Shown in pieces: positions 7,355 through 13,390 of a stretch of DNA of 18,424 nt. Under the pieces are notes generated by a model that saw only the letters and a program-made list of their open reading frames with translations, ran no database searches and was not told where the DNA came from. Position 1 is the first letter of the stretch. Every line of letters begins with the position of its first letter. The position numbers and the translations under genes were made by a program. The stretch spans positions 1 to 18,424 of the forward strand of contig LGHA01000008.1 in assembly GCA_001508595.1 (NCBI GenBank). The letters are read 5' to 3'. The stretch is from Anaerolineaceae bacterium 46_22. GTDB lineage: Bacteria > Chloroflexota > Anaerolineae > Anaerolineales > Anaerolineaceae.

Positions 7355-8372
7355 TGACCAAAATCCCGACATGGGACCAATCAAATAACCAGCCGGCCTC
7401 TTCGGTGATCATATTGACACAACCGTGACTCATTGGCGTACCAAAATTATTATGCCAATAAGTGCCGTGGATGCCATAGCCATGATAAAAATACATGGTA
7501 TAGGGGACATTGGGCAGGTAATAGCCAGGTCCGGTCATGTCGTCGTATCTCAGTTTGATCCAAACTGAAAATTGACCCACCGGAGTAGGGGTCAGCCAGG
7601 TGCCGGTTGATACCAAAAAAGACCGAACAATTTCTTTACCCTCATAGGCATACAATCTTTGCAGTGATAAGTCGATATCAATCCAGCGTTCATTTGCGCT
7701 GATATCATCCGGAAACACCGGGTCATAGGCCTGCGTTGGGCGGGGCGTGTTGGTCGGAATTAGTGTTGCTGTCGGTGTTGGGGTCGGCGTGGGCGTCAGC
7801 GTAGGTGTGCTTGTCGGTGTCGGCGTTAACGTTGGTGTGGGGGTGGGTGTTGGCGTATTGGTCGCAGTCGGTGTGAGACTGGGCTTTGGCAGATTATCCT
7901 GGCTGACAGGGCCTGCCTTCTCAACCGCCTGGACAAAACCGCCTGGCAGGAGGTCAAAACAGAAAAACGCCAGACTCATCGCCAACAATAAAATGAACGT
8001 CCAAACCCATACCGGGCGGTGTGTGGTTGTTGTGATGGGCGGAGAAATTTTTAAGGAATCTTCCGGAATTAATGTTCCAAGTTTATGTGTATCTTCCAGG
8101 CTTCTACCACGGTGGATCACTCCTGAACGTGCCCTTGCCCAGGCAAGTGCTTTTTCTACCCTGGGATCTTCCGGCGCAATTTGTTGGGCTTTTTCAATAT
8201 ACGCCAGGCTCGATTTTGGACTGGAAAGCCCACCAAGTAAGAGCCAGGCTTCGACTTCGTCCGGGTTTATTGCAACGATTTCATGTGCAATCTCTCTCGC
8301 CAATGATCGCTCGCCGCGACGAAGTGCATCCCTGGCATCCGCTAACAATTGGTGAGTAGATTCCATCATCAT
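7341..8372 (-). CDS. membrane-anchored TPR/L,D-transpeptidase with Thr-Pro linker
   Basis: A 343-residue protein with four parts: a helical TPR-like region at about 3-82 on the cytoplasmic side, one membrane helix at about 121-142 ([18 protein letters not shown]), a Thr-Pro repeat linker at 165-213, and a YkuD domain from about 228. The catalytic pieces are [10 protein letters not shown] (His302) and SHGCVNM (Cys318), so the enzyme looks intact and should act on peptidoglycan outside the membrane while the TPR faces inward. Three consecutive in-frame ATGs (8372, 8369, 8366) make the exact start ambiguous; the first lies two bases after the amidase stop codon. The linker is low-complexity. The downstream Tat-exported transpeptidase overlaps it by 14 bases. 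Confidence 0.88.
   Translation of the reverse strand: MMMESTHQLLADARDALRRGERSLAREIAHEIVAINPDEVEAWLLLGGLSSPKSSLAYIEKAQQIAPEDPRVEKALAWARARSGVIHRGRSLEDTHKLGTLIPEDSLKISPPITTTTHRPVWVWTFILLLAMSLAFFCFDLLPGGFVQAVEKAGPVSQDNLPKPSLTPTATNTPTPTPTPTLTPTPTSTPTLTPTPTPTPTATLIPTNTPRPTQAYDPVFPDDISANERWIDIDLSLQRLYAYEGKEIVRSFLVSTGTWLTPTPVGQFSVWIKLRYDDMTGPGYYLPNVPYTMYFYHGYGIHGTYWHNNFGTPMSHGCVNMITEEAGWLFDWSHVGILVNVHE
7734..7880 (-). repeat. Thr-Pro coding low-complexity repeat
   Basis: This stretch encodes residues 165-213 of the membrane-anchored transpeptidase, mostly Thr-Pro dipeptides. The coding strand is almost only C, A and T with near-repeats of ACACC and ACGCC units; the complementary strand is G/T rich with several GG and GGG tracts. 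Such DNA is prone to copy-number slippage, so linker length may vary among strains. Confidence 0.8.
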
Positions 8373-8374
8373 CT

Positions 8375-9229
8375 TTATGGATTATTGTTGGATTGAATTG
8401 TTTCGTTATTGATGTAACACAAAATACCAGCAGCAATACCTTGCGCAACGACATCTGTCTTTTCAGTAAGAAAACGGTAGTCCATGTTCATAAATCCGGC
8501 TTCAATAATTGCTGCGCTGGTTTCGGGTGCAATTTCATAAAAGGCATGGTAATAGGTCATGTCATCCGTGACGGATCCCGCATGGTAGGGCAAACCAGTG
8601 ATATTGGCATACCGGTCAGAGATGCAGGCGACCAATCGCTGACTGCCAGCGACATCCTGCACAGAAAGCGCTGAGGTGACCTTGAAACCGGTGGCCTGGT
8701 CGTTGACATATTCACAAGAATCGAGGTGAATTGAAAGAACAACGGCACCCTGGTAACCCGTCAACTTCGCGTCGAATTCTTCAAGCAAATCCACTTCATA
8801 ACCGAGATCCACAAGCTGCTTTTGAACCATTGTTGCAATCTCTAAATTCAATTCAGCTTCCGTCACGCCATTCGAACACACTGCACCAGGGTCAGAGCCG
8901 TAATGCCCCGCCACAATACCTATCCGGCTGGATCGCGCTTCCTCCTCCGGGTCAACCTCCGGTGCCACCCCACCAAGCTCCTGGGCAGACTCAAGCGCCT
9001 GTGCCATCTTTGCTTCCAAACCGCTTTCAACAAGGCTGCCAGGTGTCCACAAAGTAAATAATGAAGCAACAATAAAAGCAGCAACCAAAACTGTTTGCAA
9101 TCCACGCCAAAAATTAAAGTCGGTAGGTTTTTTATCTTTACCTGCTTTTGCCTTTGGCTCATCCCCCTTTTGTGGATTTTCCTCAGTTTGAGCTTGTAAA
9201 TTCTCTTCAGAAATATCGTTGGTATCCAT
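8375..9229 (-). CDS. membrane-anchored N-acetylmuramoyl-L-alanine amidase (Amidase_3)
   Basis: A 284-residue zinc amidase that cleaves the bond between MurNAc and the stem peptide. Residues 1-40 are hydrophilic and charged, 41-61 form one membrane helix, and the catalytic domain begins at about 101. Zinc and catalytic residues are in place: [11 protein letters not shown] (His109), TEAELNL (Glu124), LSIHLDS (His168) and IIEAGFMN (Glu243), matching the AmiC/CwlV pattern. There is no cleavable signal, so it is anchored with a short cytoplasmic tail. The catalytic domain is compact (about 180 residues). It leads a three-gene minus-strand cluster with two L,D-transpeptidases, 2 bases before the next. 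The Shine-Dalgarno sequence is weak. A regulatory helix of the AmiB/AmiC type was not recognised. Confidence 0.92.
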   Translation of the reverse strand: MDTNDISEENLQAQTEENPQKGDEPKAKAGKDKKPTDFNFWRGLQTVLVAAFIVASLFTLWTPGSLVESGLEAKMAQALESAQELGGVAPEVDPEEEARSSRIGIVAGHYGSDPGAVCSNGVTEAELNLEIATMVQKQLVDLGYEVDLLEEFDAKLTGYQGAVVLSIHLDSCEYVNDQATGFKVTSALSVQDVAGSQRLVACISDRYANITGLPYHAGSVTDDMTYYHAFYEIAPETSAAIIEAGFMNMDYRFLTEKTDVVAQGIAAGILCYINNETIQSNNNP

Positions 9230-9317
9230 AAATTTTAATCTTACCTTGATTCTAAGATTTTAGACAATTGTATCGTTATCGATTCAATTATAAAGCCATT
9301 AGACCCTGCTCAACAAC

Positions 9318-9346
9318 TTGACGCTTGAGGATGAATAAAGTATAAC
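9318..9346 (+). promoter_or_regulatory. sigma-70-type promoter of flavin reductase/AMMECR1 pair
   Basis: TTGACG at 9318-9323 and TATAAC at 9341-9346 are separated by 17 bases, near-consensus. They lie about 30 bases upstream of the flavin reductase ATG at 9377, in the divergent region facing the amidase gene. An AAAGGAAAG ribosome binding site follows. Confidence 0.6.
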
Positions 9347-9376
9347 AAAATTATCATAAAAGGAAAGAAAAAATAA

Positions 9377-9868
9377 ATGAAAAAAGTAGTAAACCCGGAA
9401 GAACTGAAAGAAGCCATGCGCGCCTGGATAACCGGTGTGGCAATTGTCACCGGCTATCACAATGGAATCGTCCATGGCATGACCGCAAACAGCTTTAATT
9501 CCATCTCATTATCCCCACCGACCGTTCTGGTTGCACTCAGACATCATACTCGAACGCAGCAGCTCGTCAAAGAAGGCGGCGTTTTTGGCGTCACGATCCT
9601 GAACACAGAGCAAATTGAACTTGGAAAGCTTTTCGCTGGACAAATTGAGACGGGCAAGCCCCGATTTGAAGGGGTCGAAACCTTTACAATGGAAACCAAT
9701 GCACCTCTGATCCGCCAGGGAATGGCATTTTTTGATTGCAAGGTTGTCAACGCCTTTGATGTGGGTGGAACAACCGTTTTCCTCGGGGAAGTCCTGGCTG
9801 CCCTTAACAACGGCAAAGGGCATGACCCTTTACTGTACGTCAATCGAGAATGGCGGAGATTGGCATAA
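9377..9868 (+). CDS. flavin reductase-like, FMN-binding split-barrel protein
   Basis: A 163-residue member of the flavin reductase domain family (FMN-binding split barrel). Visible family motifs are ITGVAIVTG at about 18-26, GMTANSFNSISLSPPTVLVA at 34-53 and FGVTILNTEQIELGKLFAG at about 70-88. These proteins reduce free FMN or FAD with NAD(P)H, often to feed a two-component monooxygenase; no such oxygenase gene is adjacent. The ATG is preceded by AAAGGAAAG and a good promoter. The downstream AMMECR1 gene begins just after or slightly inside its 3' end, so the pair are likely translated together. The specific electron partner is unknown. Confidence 0.9.
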   Translation: MKKVVNPEELKEAMRAWITGVAIVTGYHNGIVHGMTANSFNSISLSPPTVLVALRHHTRTQQLVKEGGVFGVTILNTEQIELGKLFAGQIETGKPRFEGVETFTMETNAPLIRQGMAFFDCKVVNAFDVGGTTVFLGEVLAALNNGKGHDPLLYVNREWRRLA

Positions 9869-9870
9869 GG

Positions 9871-10440
9871 ATGGCGGGAGAACTGAATCAGCTTGAACAG
9901 GAGATCCTCCTAAAAATTGCTCGTGAAGCACTAATAAAATCCACCCAGAACCAGACTTTACCTGAGATCAACCTGGATGATCTCCCCACGTCCCTGCAAG
10001 TCAACGGGGCATCTTTTGTGACCCTCACTAAAGATGATCACCTTCGAGGCTGTATCGGGACACTGGAAGCATACCAACCCTTAGCCCTGGATGTACAGGA
10101 ACACGCCCTTGCGGCTGCACAACAAGACCCGCGCTTCCCAAGAGTCAGGTTTGAAGAAGTGGAACAAATCAAGATTGAAGTTTCTGTTCTGACGCCAAAA
10201 ATTCCCTTAGAATACAAGATGCCAGAAGAACTCCCTGAGAAAATCCGCCCAAAAATTGATGGGGTTGTTTTGCAGGACGGTTTTCGGAAAGCAACTTTCC
10301 TTCCTCAAGTTTGGGATCAATTAGAAGAACCTGAAGCCTTTCTTTCTCATCTGTGTGCAAAGATGGGTGCACCGTCCAATTTATGGCAAAAAAAGCTTCT
10401 AACTGTCTATACCTATCAAGTTCAGGAATTTCAGGAATAA
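9871..10440 (+). CDS. AMMECR1-domain protein (AmmeMemoRadiSam system protein A)
   Basis: A 189-residue protein consisting of one AMMECR1 domain. The diagnostic core is FVTLTKDDHLRGCIGTLEAY at about 48-67, with invariant LRGCIG, followed by HALAAAQQDPRFP and the IEVSVLTP strand. In many bacteria and archaea AMMECR1 proteins occur with a MEMO1 homologue and a radical-SAM protein; neither is in this window. The biochemical activity of AMMECR1 is not firmly established. An in-frame ATG at 9850 would overlap the flavin reductase gene by 19 bases; I prefer 9871 because GGAG at 9853-9856 can serve it, although the spacing is long. It ends before a shared hairpin terminator. Confidence 0.9.
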   Translation: MAGELNQLEQEILLKIAREALIKSTQNQTLPEINLDDLPTSLQVNGASFVTLTKDDHLRGCIGTLEAYQPLALDVQEHALAAAQQDPRFPRVRFEEVEQIKIEVSVLTPKIPLEYKMPEELPEKIRPKIDGVVLQDGFRKATFLPQVWDQLEEPEAFLSHLCAKMGAPSNLWQKKLLTVYTYQVQEFQE

Positions 10441-10461
10441 TTTCCACCTAACATAAAACAA

Positions 10462-10487
10462 AAAGGGCTTCCATCTGGAAACCCTTT
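10462..10487. terminator. bidirectional hairpin terminator between convergent genes
   Basis: AAAGGG-C-TTCC, loop ATCT, GGAA-A-CCCTTT forms a 10-bp stem with one mismatch. A-rich sequence precedes it and T-containing sequence follows on both strands. It lies between the AMMECR1 stop and the DUF4013 stop, and can serve both. Confidence 0.75.
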
Positions 10488-10510
10488 GTTCTATAAATAT
10501 CTGCTAAAAC

Positions 10511-11179
10511 CTAAGTTGTTTCAACTTCGACGATGGCGGGTACTGCACTCTGGTTGTATGCTTGCCCAAGTAAATGAGAATAAACTGCGGTTCCATAAAC
10601 AAAGGTCAGCAATGCGCCAATACCACAGGCAATTGCACCTAAGGGTGCGATGAAACCAAGGGCAATAATTTGACCTAAGATCACGAGCAGCCATGACACA
10701 AAGGATTTTTTAAGCATCGCAAAAATTTCTTTGAATTTGAATGCTGCGCTAAATTCACCTTTAGCGACATAGTTCGCCACGGCAGGTGGAGCTAAAAGCG
10801 CAGATGCAATTCCCAGCAGCAGTCCAATTAAACCAATGCAGCTGCCCAAGGTGATCAATACCCAACTTCCCGAACCACCTTGTTCTGTTGCAAAACCAAA
10901 CATTGCGCCACTAATCCCAACGATAATTGCTACGGGAAGACTGTAGATTAAAGCAATCACAGAAACTACAAATCCACGTCCAAGGTCAGAACCAAATTCT
11001 AATTCAGGAAGTGCATTTCTTTCCTTGCCATCGATGACATTTTTTGTCGCCTTTAATCCCCAGCCAATCACAATAAACTCGCCTAAAACAGGGATTAATG
11101 CGCATAGGGCAGGAATAGCGATTTTTCTGAACCAATCTTTGTCTTCAAAAACGTAGCTGAACGATAAACCGAAGTCCAT
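10511..11179 (-). CDS. DUF4013 family membrane protein
   Basis: A 222-residue polytopic membrane protein with the DUF4013 pattern: an N-terminal aromatic/acidic start (SYVFEDKDWFRKIAIPALCA), a GEFIVIGWGLKATKNVIDGK loop, LPELEFGSDLGRGF at about 57-70 and several hydrophobic helices rich in Gly, Ala and Ile. About five or six membrane segments are plausible. No activity is known for the family. A strong GAGGAG Shine-Dalgarno sequence precedes the ATG. It is a lone gene, convergent with AMMECR1 and separated by about 130 bases from the DarA-like genes upstream on the same strand; it may or may not share their transcript. Confidence 0.82.
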   Translation of the reverse strand: MDFGLSFSYVFEDKDWFRKIAIPALCALIPVLGEFIVIGWGLKATKNVIDGKERNALPELEFGSDLGRGFVVSVIALIYSLPVAIIVGISGAMFGFATEQGGSGSWVLITLGSCIGLIGLLLGIASALLAPPAVANYVAKGEFSAAFKFKEIFAMLKKSFVSWLLVILGQIIALGFIAPLGAIACGIGALLTFVYGTAVYSHLLGQAYNQSAVPAIVEVETT

Positions 11180-11308
11180 AATTTTCTCCTCTTCTAAATG
11201 ATGATTAATTTTCTACTTCTAAACACATGAACATTTTGCTCAGTGATTTCACAAAAAGAAATATTTCCATACATACACGTGATTTCAGGAAATCAAATGC
11301 CTAACATT

Positions 11309-11575
11309 TCACAACTGGGTAAATTTATCAACCTTCAATACAAAGATTGTTGCCCGTTTCTCCTGCGGTTTTTCTGGCTTCTTACTGCTTTCCCTGATAA
11401 GATCCAGCGCTTTTTCGACCTGCTCATCTTCAACGCCAATCAACAAGGTACTTCGCCCGCTTCTTAAAAAACCCCCTGTCGAAGCAATAAATGTCACCCG
11501 GAATTTTTCATTGGTTAATGCCCGCGAGACGGCGTCGTTATCTTCATCTTTAATAATCGCAATTATCAGTTTCAT
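11309..11575 (-). CDS. DarA/PstA-like protein, short-loop form
   Basis: An 88-residue PII-like protein of the DarA/PstA (DUF970) family. Its first 50 residues follow the known cyclic-di-AMP receptors: FRVT at 25-28, STGGFLRSG at 32-40 and LLIGVED at 44-50. The large loop present in canonical members of about 109 residues is reduced to a short Lys/Glu/Pro segment (KKPEKPQEKR at about 64-73) before the last strand ATIFVLKVDKFTQL. Position 41, Asn in the DarA proteins I remember, is Arg here. It lies 2 bases after a second, full-length homologue. Whether it binds c-di-AMP is open; it could form mixed trimers with its neighbour. Confidence 0.85.
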   Translation of the reverse strand: MKLIIAIIKDEDNDAVSRALTNEKFRVTFIASTGGFLRSGRSTLLIGVEDEQVEKALDLIRESSKKPEKPQEKRATIFVLKVDKFTQL

Positions 11576-11577
11576 CG

Positions 11578-11931
11578 CTAAAATTCCTCGTAATGATCCA
11601 CTTCAAGCGTAAACACATTAGCACCGCCAATTGTTACCGGCGTGGGTGCGGGCATGGGCAGTGGCGAATTTTCCATCGGGACAGCAATAAATGCCACCCG
11701 CTGACGGCAGGTCTTATCCAAAATTTCAATTGCCCGATCATGATTTTCAGAATTGACGCCAATCATCAGTGTCGCACTTTTTCTGCCAAGAAATCCACCA
11801 ACACTTGGCAGCCGTGTGACCCTAAAATCCGCATCACCAAGCGTCTCTATTGCCATATCCGCATCTTGCCCCTGAACAACTGCAATTAATAACTCGCTTT
11901 TTTCAAATTCAGATGGTATTGTTTCTGACAT
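11578..11931 (-). CDS. DarA/PstA-like cyclic-di-AMP receptor homologue, long-loop form
   Basis: A 117-residue DarA/PstA (DUF970) family protein. After a hydrophilic extension of about 12 residues come the family blocks LLIAVVQGQDAD, FRVTRLPSVGGFLG at about 36-49 and LMIGV, and the long loop with a Pro-rich tip (SPLPMPAPTP) ending in GGANVFTLEVDHYEEF, very like canonical members. Those bind cyclic-di-AMP between trimer subunits and act by unknown means. Substitutions at the ligand-contact region (Val for Thr before GGF, Ser at the position of a conserved Asn) leave binding uncertain. A strong AAGGAAG ribosome binding site precedes the ATG. A possible TATACT -10 lies at 11983-11988. It is paired with the short form downstream. 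Confidence 0.87.
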   Translation of the reverse strand: MSETIPSEFEKSELLIAVVQGQDADMAIETLGDADFRVTRLPSVGGFLGRKSATLMIGVNSENHDRAIEILDKTCRQRVAFIAVPMENSPLPMPAPTPVTIGGANVFTLEVDHYEEF

Positions 11932-12063
11932 ACTTACTTCCTTTAACGACGGGTCAATTTAATTGATTTCAGGAATAACCTAAGTATACCTTAATTCACT
12001 ATTACAAATTTTTCTGCCGGTTCACTGAATATGGTAATGATAAGATGCAAATCATGAACCAAT

Positions 12064-12522
12064 TCAATCAAACCCTTCAACAACCCTTTCTTCGATACGA
12101 TCCAAATTCACCATGTCCTCTGGCACAATTTTCCCGCAAATGCTGATTCCAGCTTGCAAAACAGTATGCTGATCACCTGAAACCAGGGGATGCCACCAGG
12201 CTAAATCTCTGCCTTCTGCTAACCTGCGATAAGCACAGGATTCAGGCAGCCAGCTGATCTCTTTCAGTAATTCAGGTGTTAAAACAAGGCAATCGCTGAC
12301 AACTTCTGATCGGTGTTGATAATCTTTGCAAAGGCAGGTGTTAATATCCAAAAGCCGGCAGGCAACATCGGTAAAGAAAACTTCACCGGTGTCCATATCC
12401 TCTATTTTATGCAAACAACACTTCGCACAGCCATCACACAAAGACTCCCATTCGTCAGGTGTCATTTCTTCAAGTGTTTTGGTTTTCCAGAAAGGCGCTT
12501 CTCGATTCAAAATTGTCCTCAT
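12064..12522 (-). CDS. YcgN/UPF0260 family cysteine-cluster protein
   Basis: A 152-residue protein that aligns end to end with E. coli YcgN: PFWKTKTLEEMTPDEWESLC, then DGCAKCCLHK, DVACRLLDINTCLC and ESCAYRRLAEGRDLAWWHPL. Cysteines 29, 32, 35, 36, 55, 63, 65 and 78 could hold a metal or an iron-sulfur cluster. No function is proven for the family. It starts at ATG 12522 in agreement with the E. coli N-terminus, despite no clear Shine-Dalgarno sequence. It appears to be a single gene with its own promoter, separated from the DarA-like pair by about 130 bases. The close resemblance to the proteobacterial form, in a genome that otherwise looks different, is notable. Confidence 0.88.
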   Translation of the reverse strand: MRTILNREAPFWKTKTLEEMTPDEWESLCDGCAKCCLHKIEDMDTGEVFFTDVACRLLDINTCLCKDYQHRSEVVSDCLVLTPELLKEISWLPESCAYRRLAEGRDLAWWHPLVSGDQHTVLQAGISICGKIVPEDMVNLDRIEERVVEGFD

Positions 12523-12564
12523 TATAATTTTTTTGGCTATGATTTGGACTTAAGGGTTGTTAAC

Positions 12565-12594
12565 ATTATATTGAGTCTAACATAATTTTGTCAT
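12565..12594 (-). promoter_or_regulatory. candidate promoter of the YcgN-family gene
   Basis: On the minus strand ATGACA (12594-12589) and a perfect TATAAT (12570-12565) are 18 bases apart, giving a leader of roughly 35 bases before the ATG at 12522. Confidence 0.45.
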
Positions 12595-12810
12595 CAATTG
12601 GATAAGTCTTTTCTAATTTCCCCAATGATTTTATGTGCAAAGAGAAATTCATTACTTTCATTTTTTGCCCTCTTCTAAAAGATTATTCAACTGGAATAAA
12701 TCCAGCATTTTGCTCGCATGACCTAAAAATTACTATTTCTAAGTTCTTCATTATGACCCTCAATTTTCTATTATTAAATGGCTCAATAAGCGTATTATTC
12801 ACCTTTATAA

Positions 12811-12839
12811 TTGTAATTAGTCGTTATTCACGTTATACT
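12811..12839 (+). promoter_or_regulatory. candidate promoter of the helix-hairpin-helix gene
   Basis: TTGTAA at 12811-12816 and TATACT at 12834-12839 are 17 bases apart, about 50 bases upstream of the ATG at 12893. The DNA is AT-rich, so chance matches are more likely here. Confidence 0.4.
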
Positions 12840-12892
12840 AAATAAAATCGAATGGTATTAATCAAAGCGAAACAGGGTTTCAGGAGACAACC

Positions 12893-13261
12893 ATGACAGA
12901 AAAGCAAAATTTATCAGTCAATGTAAATGATGCAAAAGCAAACGACTTAATCGCGGTTCCGGGGATTGGGCCAAGCCTTGCACAAAGGATCATTGATAAA
13001 CGTCCTTATGCTGAATTGCACGAGCTGGTAGAAGTATCTGGAATCAATGAGCTTAAACTGGCTGCCCTTTTGCCCTACCTGACAATCGAAAAACCGCAGA
13101 AAAGAGAAACAAAAGCTGAAGAATACACACCAAAAACGGTAGAAACAGAAGCTTTCCTTTTCCTGGAAGATCAAAGGGAAAAAGAAGATGCCTTATTGAT
13201 CATCTTTGGTGGCTTTATTATCGGATTGATCATCATTCTGCTGCGCCGGAGAAGCCGGTAA
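12893..13261 (+). CDS. tail-anchored helix-hairpin-helix (ComEA-like) protein
   Basis: A 122-residue protein. Residues 8-64 are a double helix-hairpin-helix of the ComEA type, with the hairpin VPGIGPSLAQRII at 22-34 and the second one around VSGINELKLAALL. A charged linker at 66-98 follows, then one membrane helix at about 99-117 (ALLIIFGGFIIGLIIILL) and an RRRSR tail. ComEA has its anchor at the N-terminus and its HhH outside. Here the anchor is C-terminal and no signal peptide is present, so the HhH domain should face the cytoplasm, with the Arg tail either outside or re-entrant. The HhH fold binds DNA without sequence specificity. AGGAG lies six bases ahead of the ATG. No competence genes are nearby. 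Confidence 0.8.
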   Translation: MTEKQNLSVNVNDAKANDLIAVPGIGPSLAQRIIDKRPYAELHELVEVSGINELKLAALLPYLTIEKPQKRETKAEEYTPKTVETEAFLFLEDQREKEDALLIIFGGFIIGLIIILLRRRSR

Positions 13262-13390
13262 TCTCTTTTGGATTTCGAATACAAAAATCAGCAGAATTTC
13301 TTTACAATCTGCTATTTGTGCATTCAATTAAACTTGAGCTCATTTTTTGATGGATTTCAATATTGCTAAATTACCGGTAAACTGGACCAA

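Larger units (their letters stand above)
12523..12892. other. 370-base AT-rich gene-free divergent region
   Basis: This stretch separates ycgN-like (-) from the helix-hairpin-helix gene (+). It holds candidate promoters for both. A 70-codon frame (12633-12845, +) has no ribosome binding site and a composition that looks non-coding. No RNA gene or terminator is recognised. Confidence 0.5.

Noticed and set aside
7734..7880. Possible tandem-repeat or CRISPR-like array
   Set aside because: The units are imperfect 5-6 base codon repeats inside a coding frame, without spacers of constant length.
7747..8355. Plus-strand frame of 202 codons rich in Val and Gly, opposite the Thr-Pro linker
   Set aside because: It is the complement of the membrane-anchored transpeptidase gene, whose YkuD motifs are clear; the Gly-Val repeats are only the Thr-Pro codons read backwards.
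12633..12845. 70-codon plus-strand frame in the AT-rich gap
   Set aside because: It has no ribosome binding site, an unremarkable hydrophobic and aromatic composition typical of AT-rich random sequence, and overlaps the candidate promoter of the downstream gene.
12893..13261. Helix-hairpin-helix protein named as ComEA
   Set aside because: There is no N-terminal signal or anchor and no comEC neighbour; the membrane helix is at the C-terminus, so the competence name would mislead.
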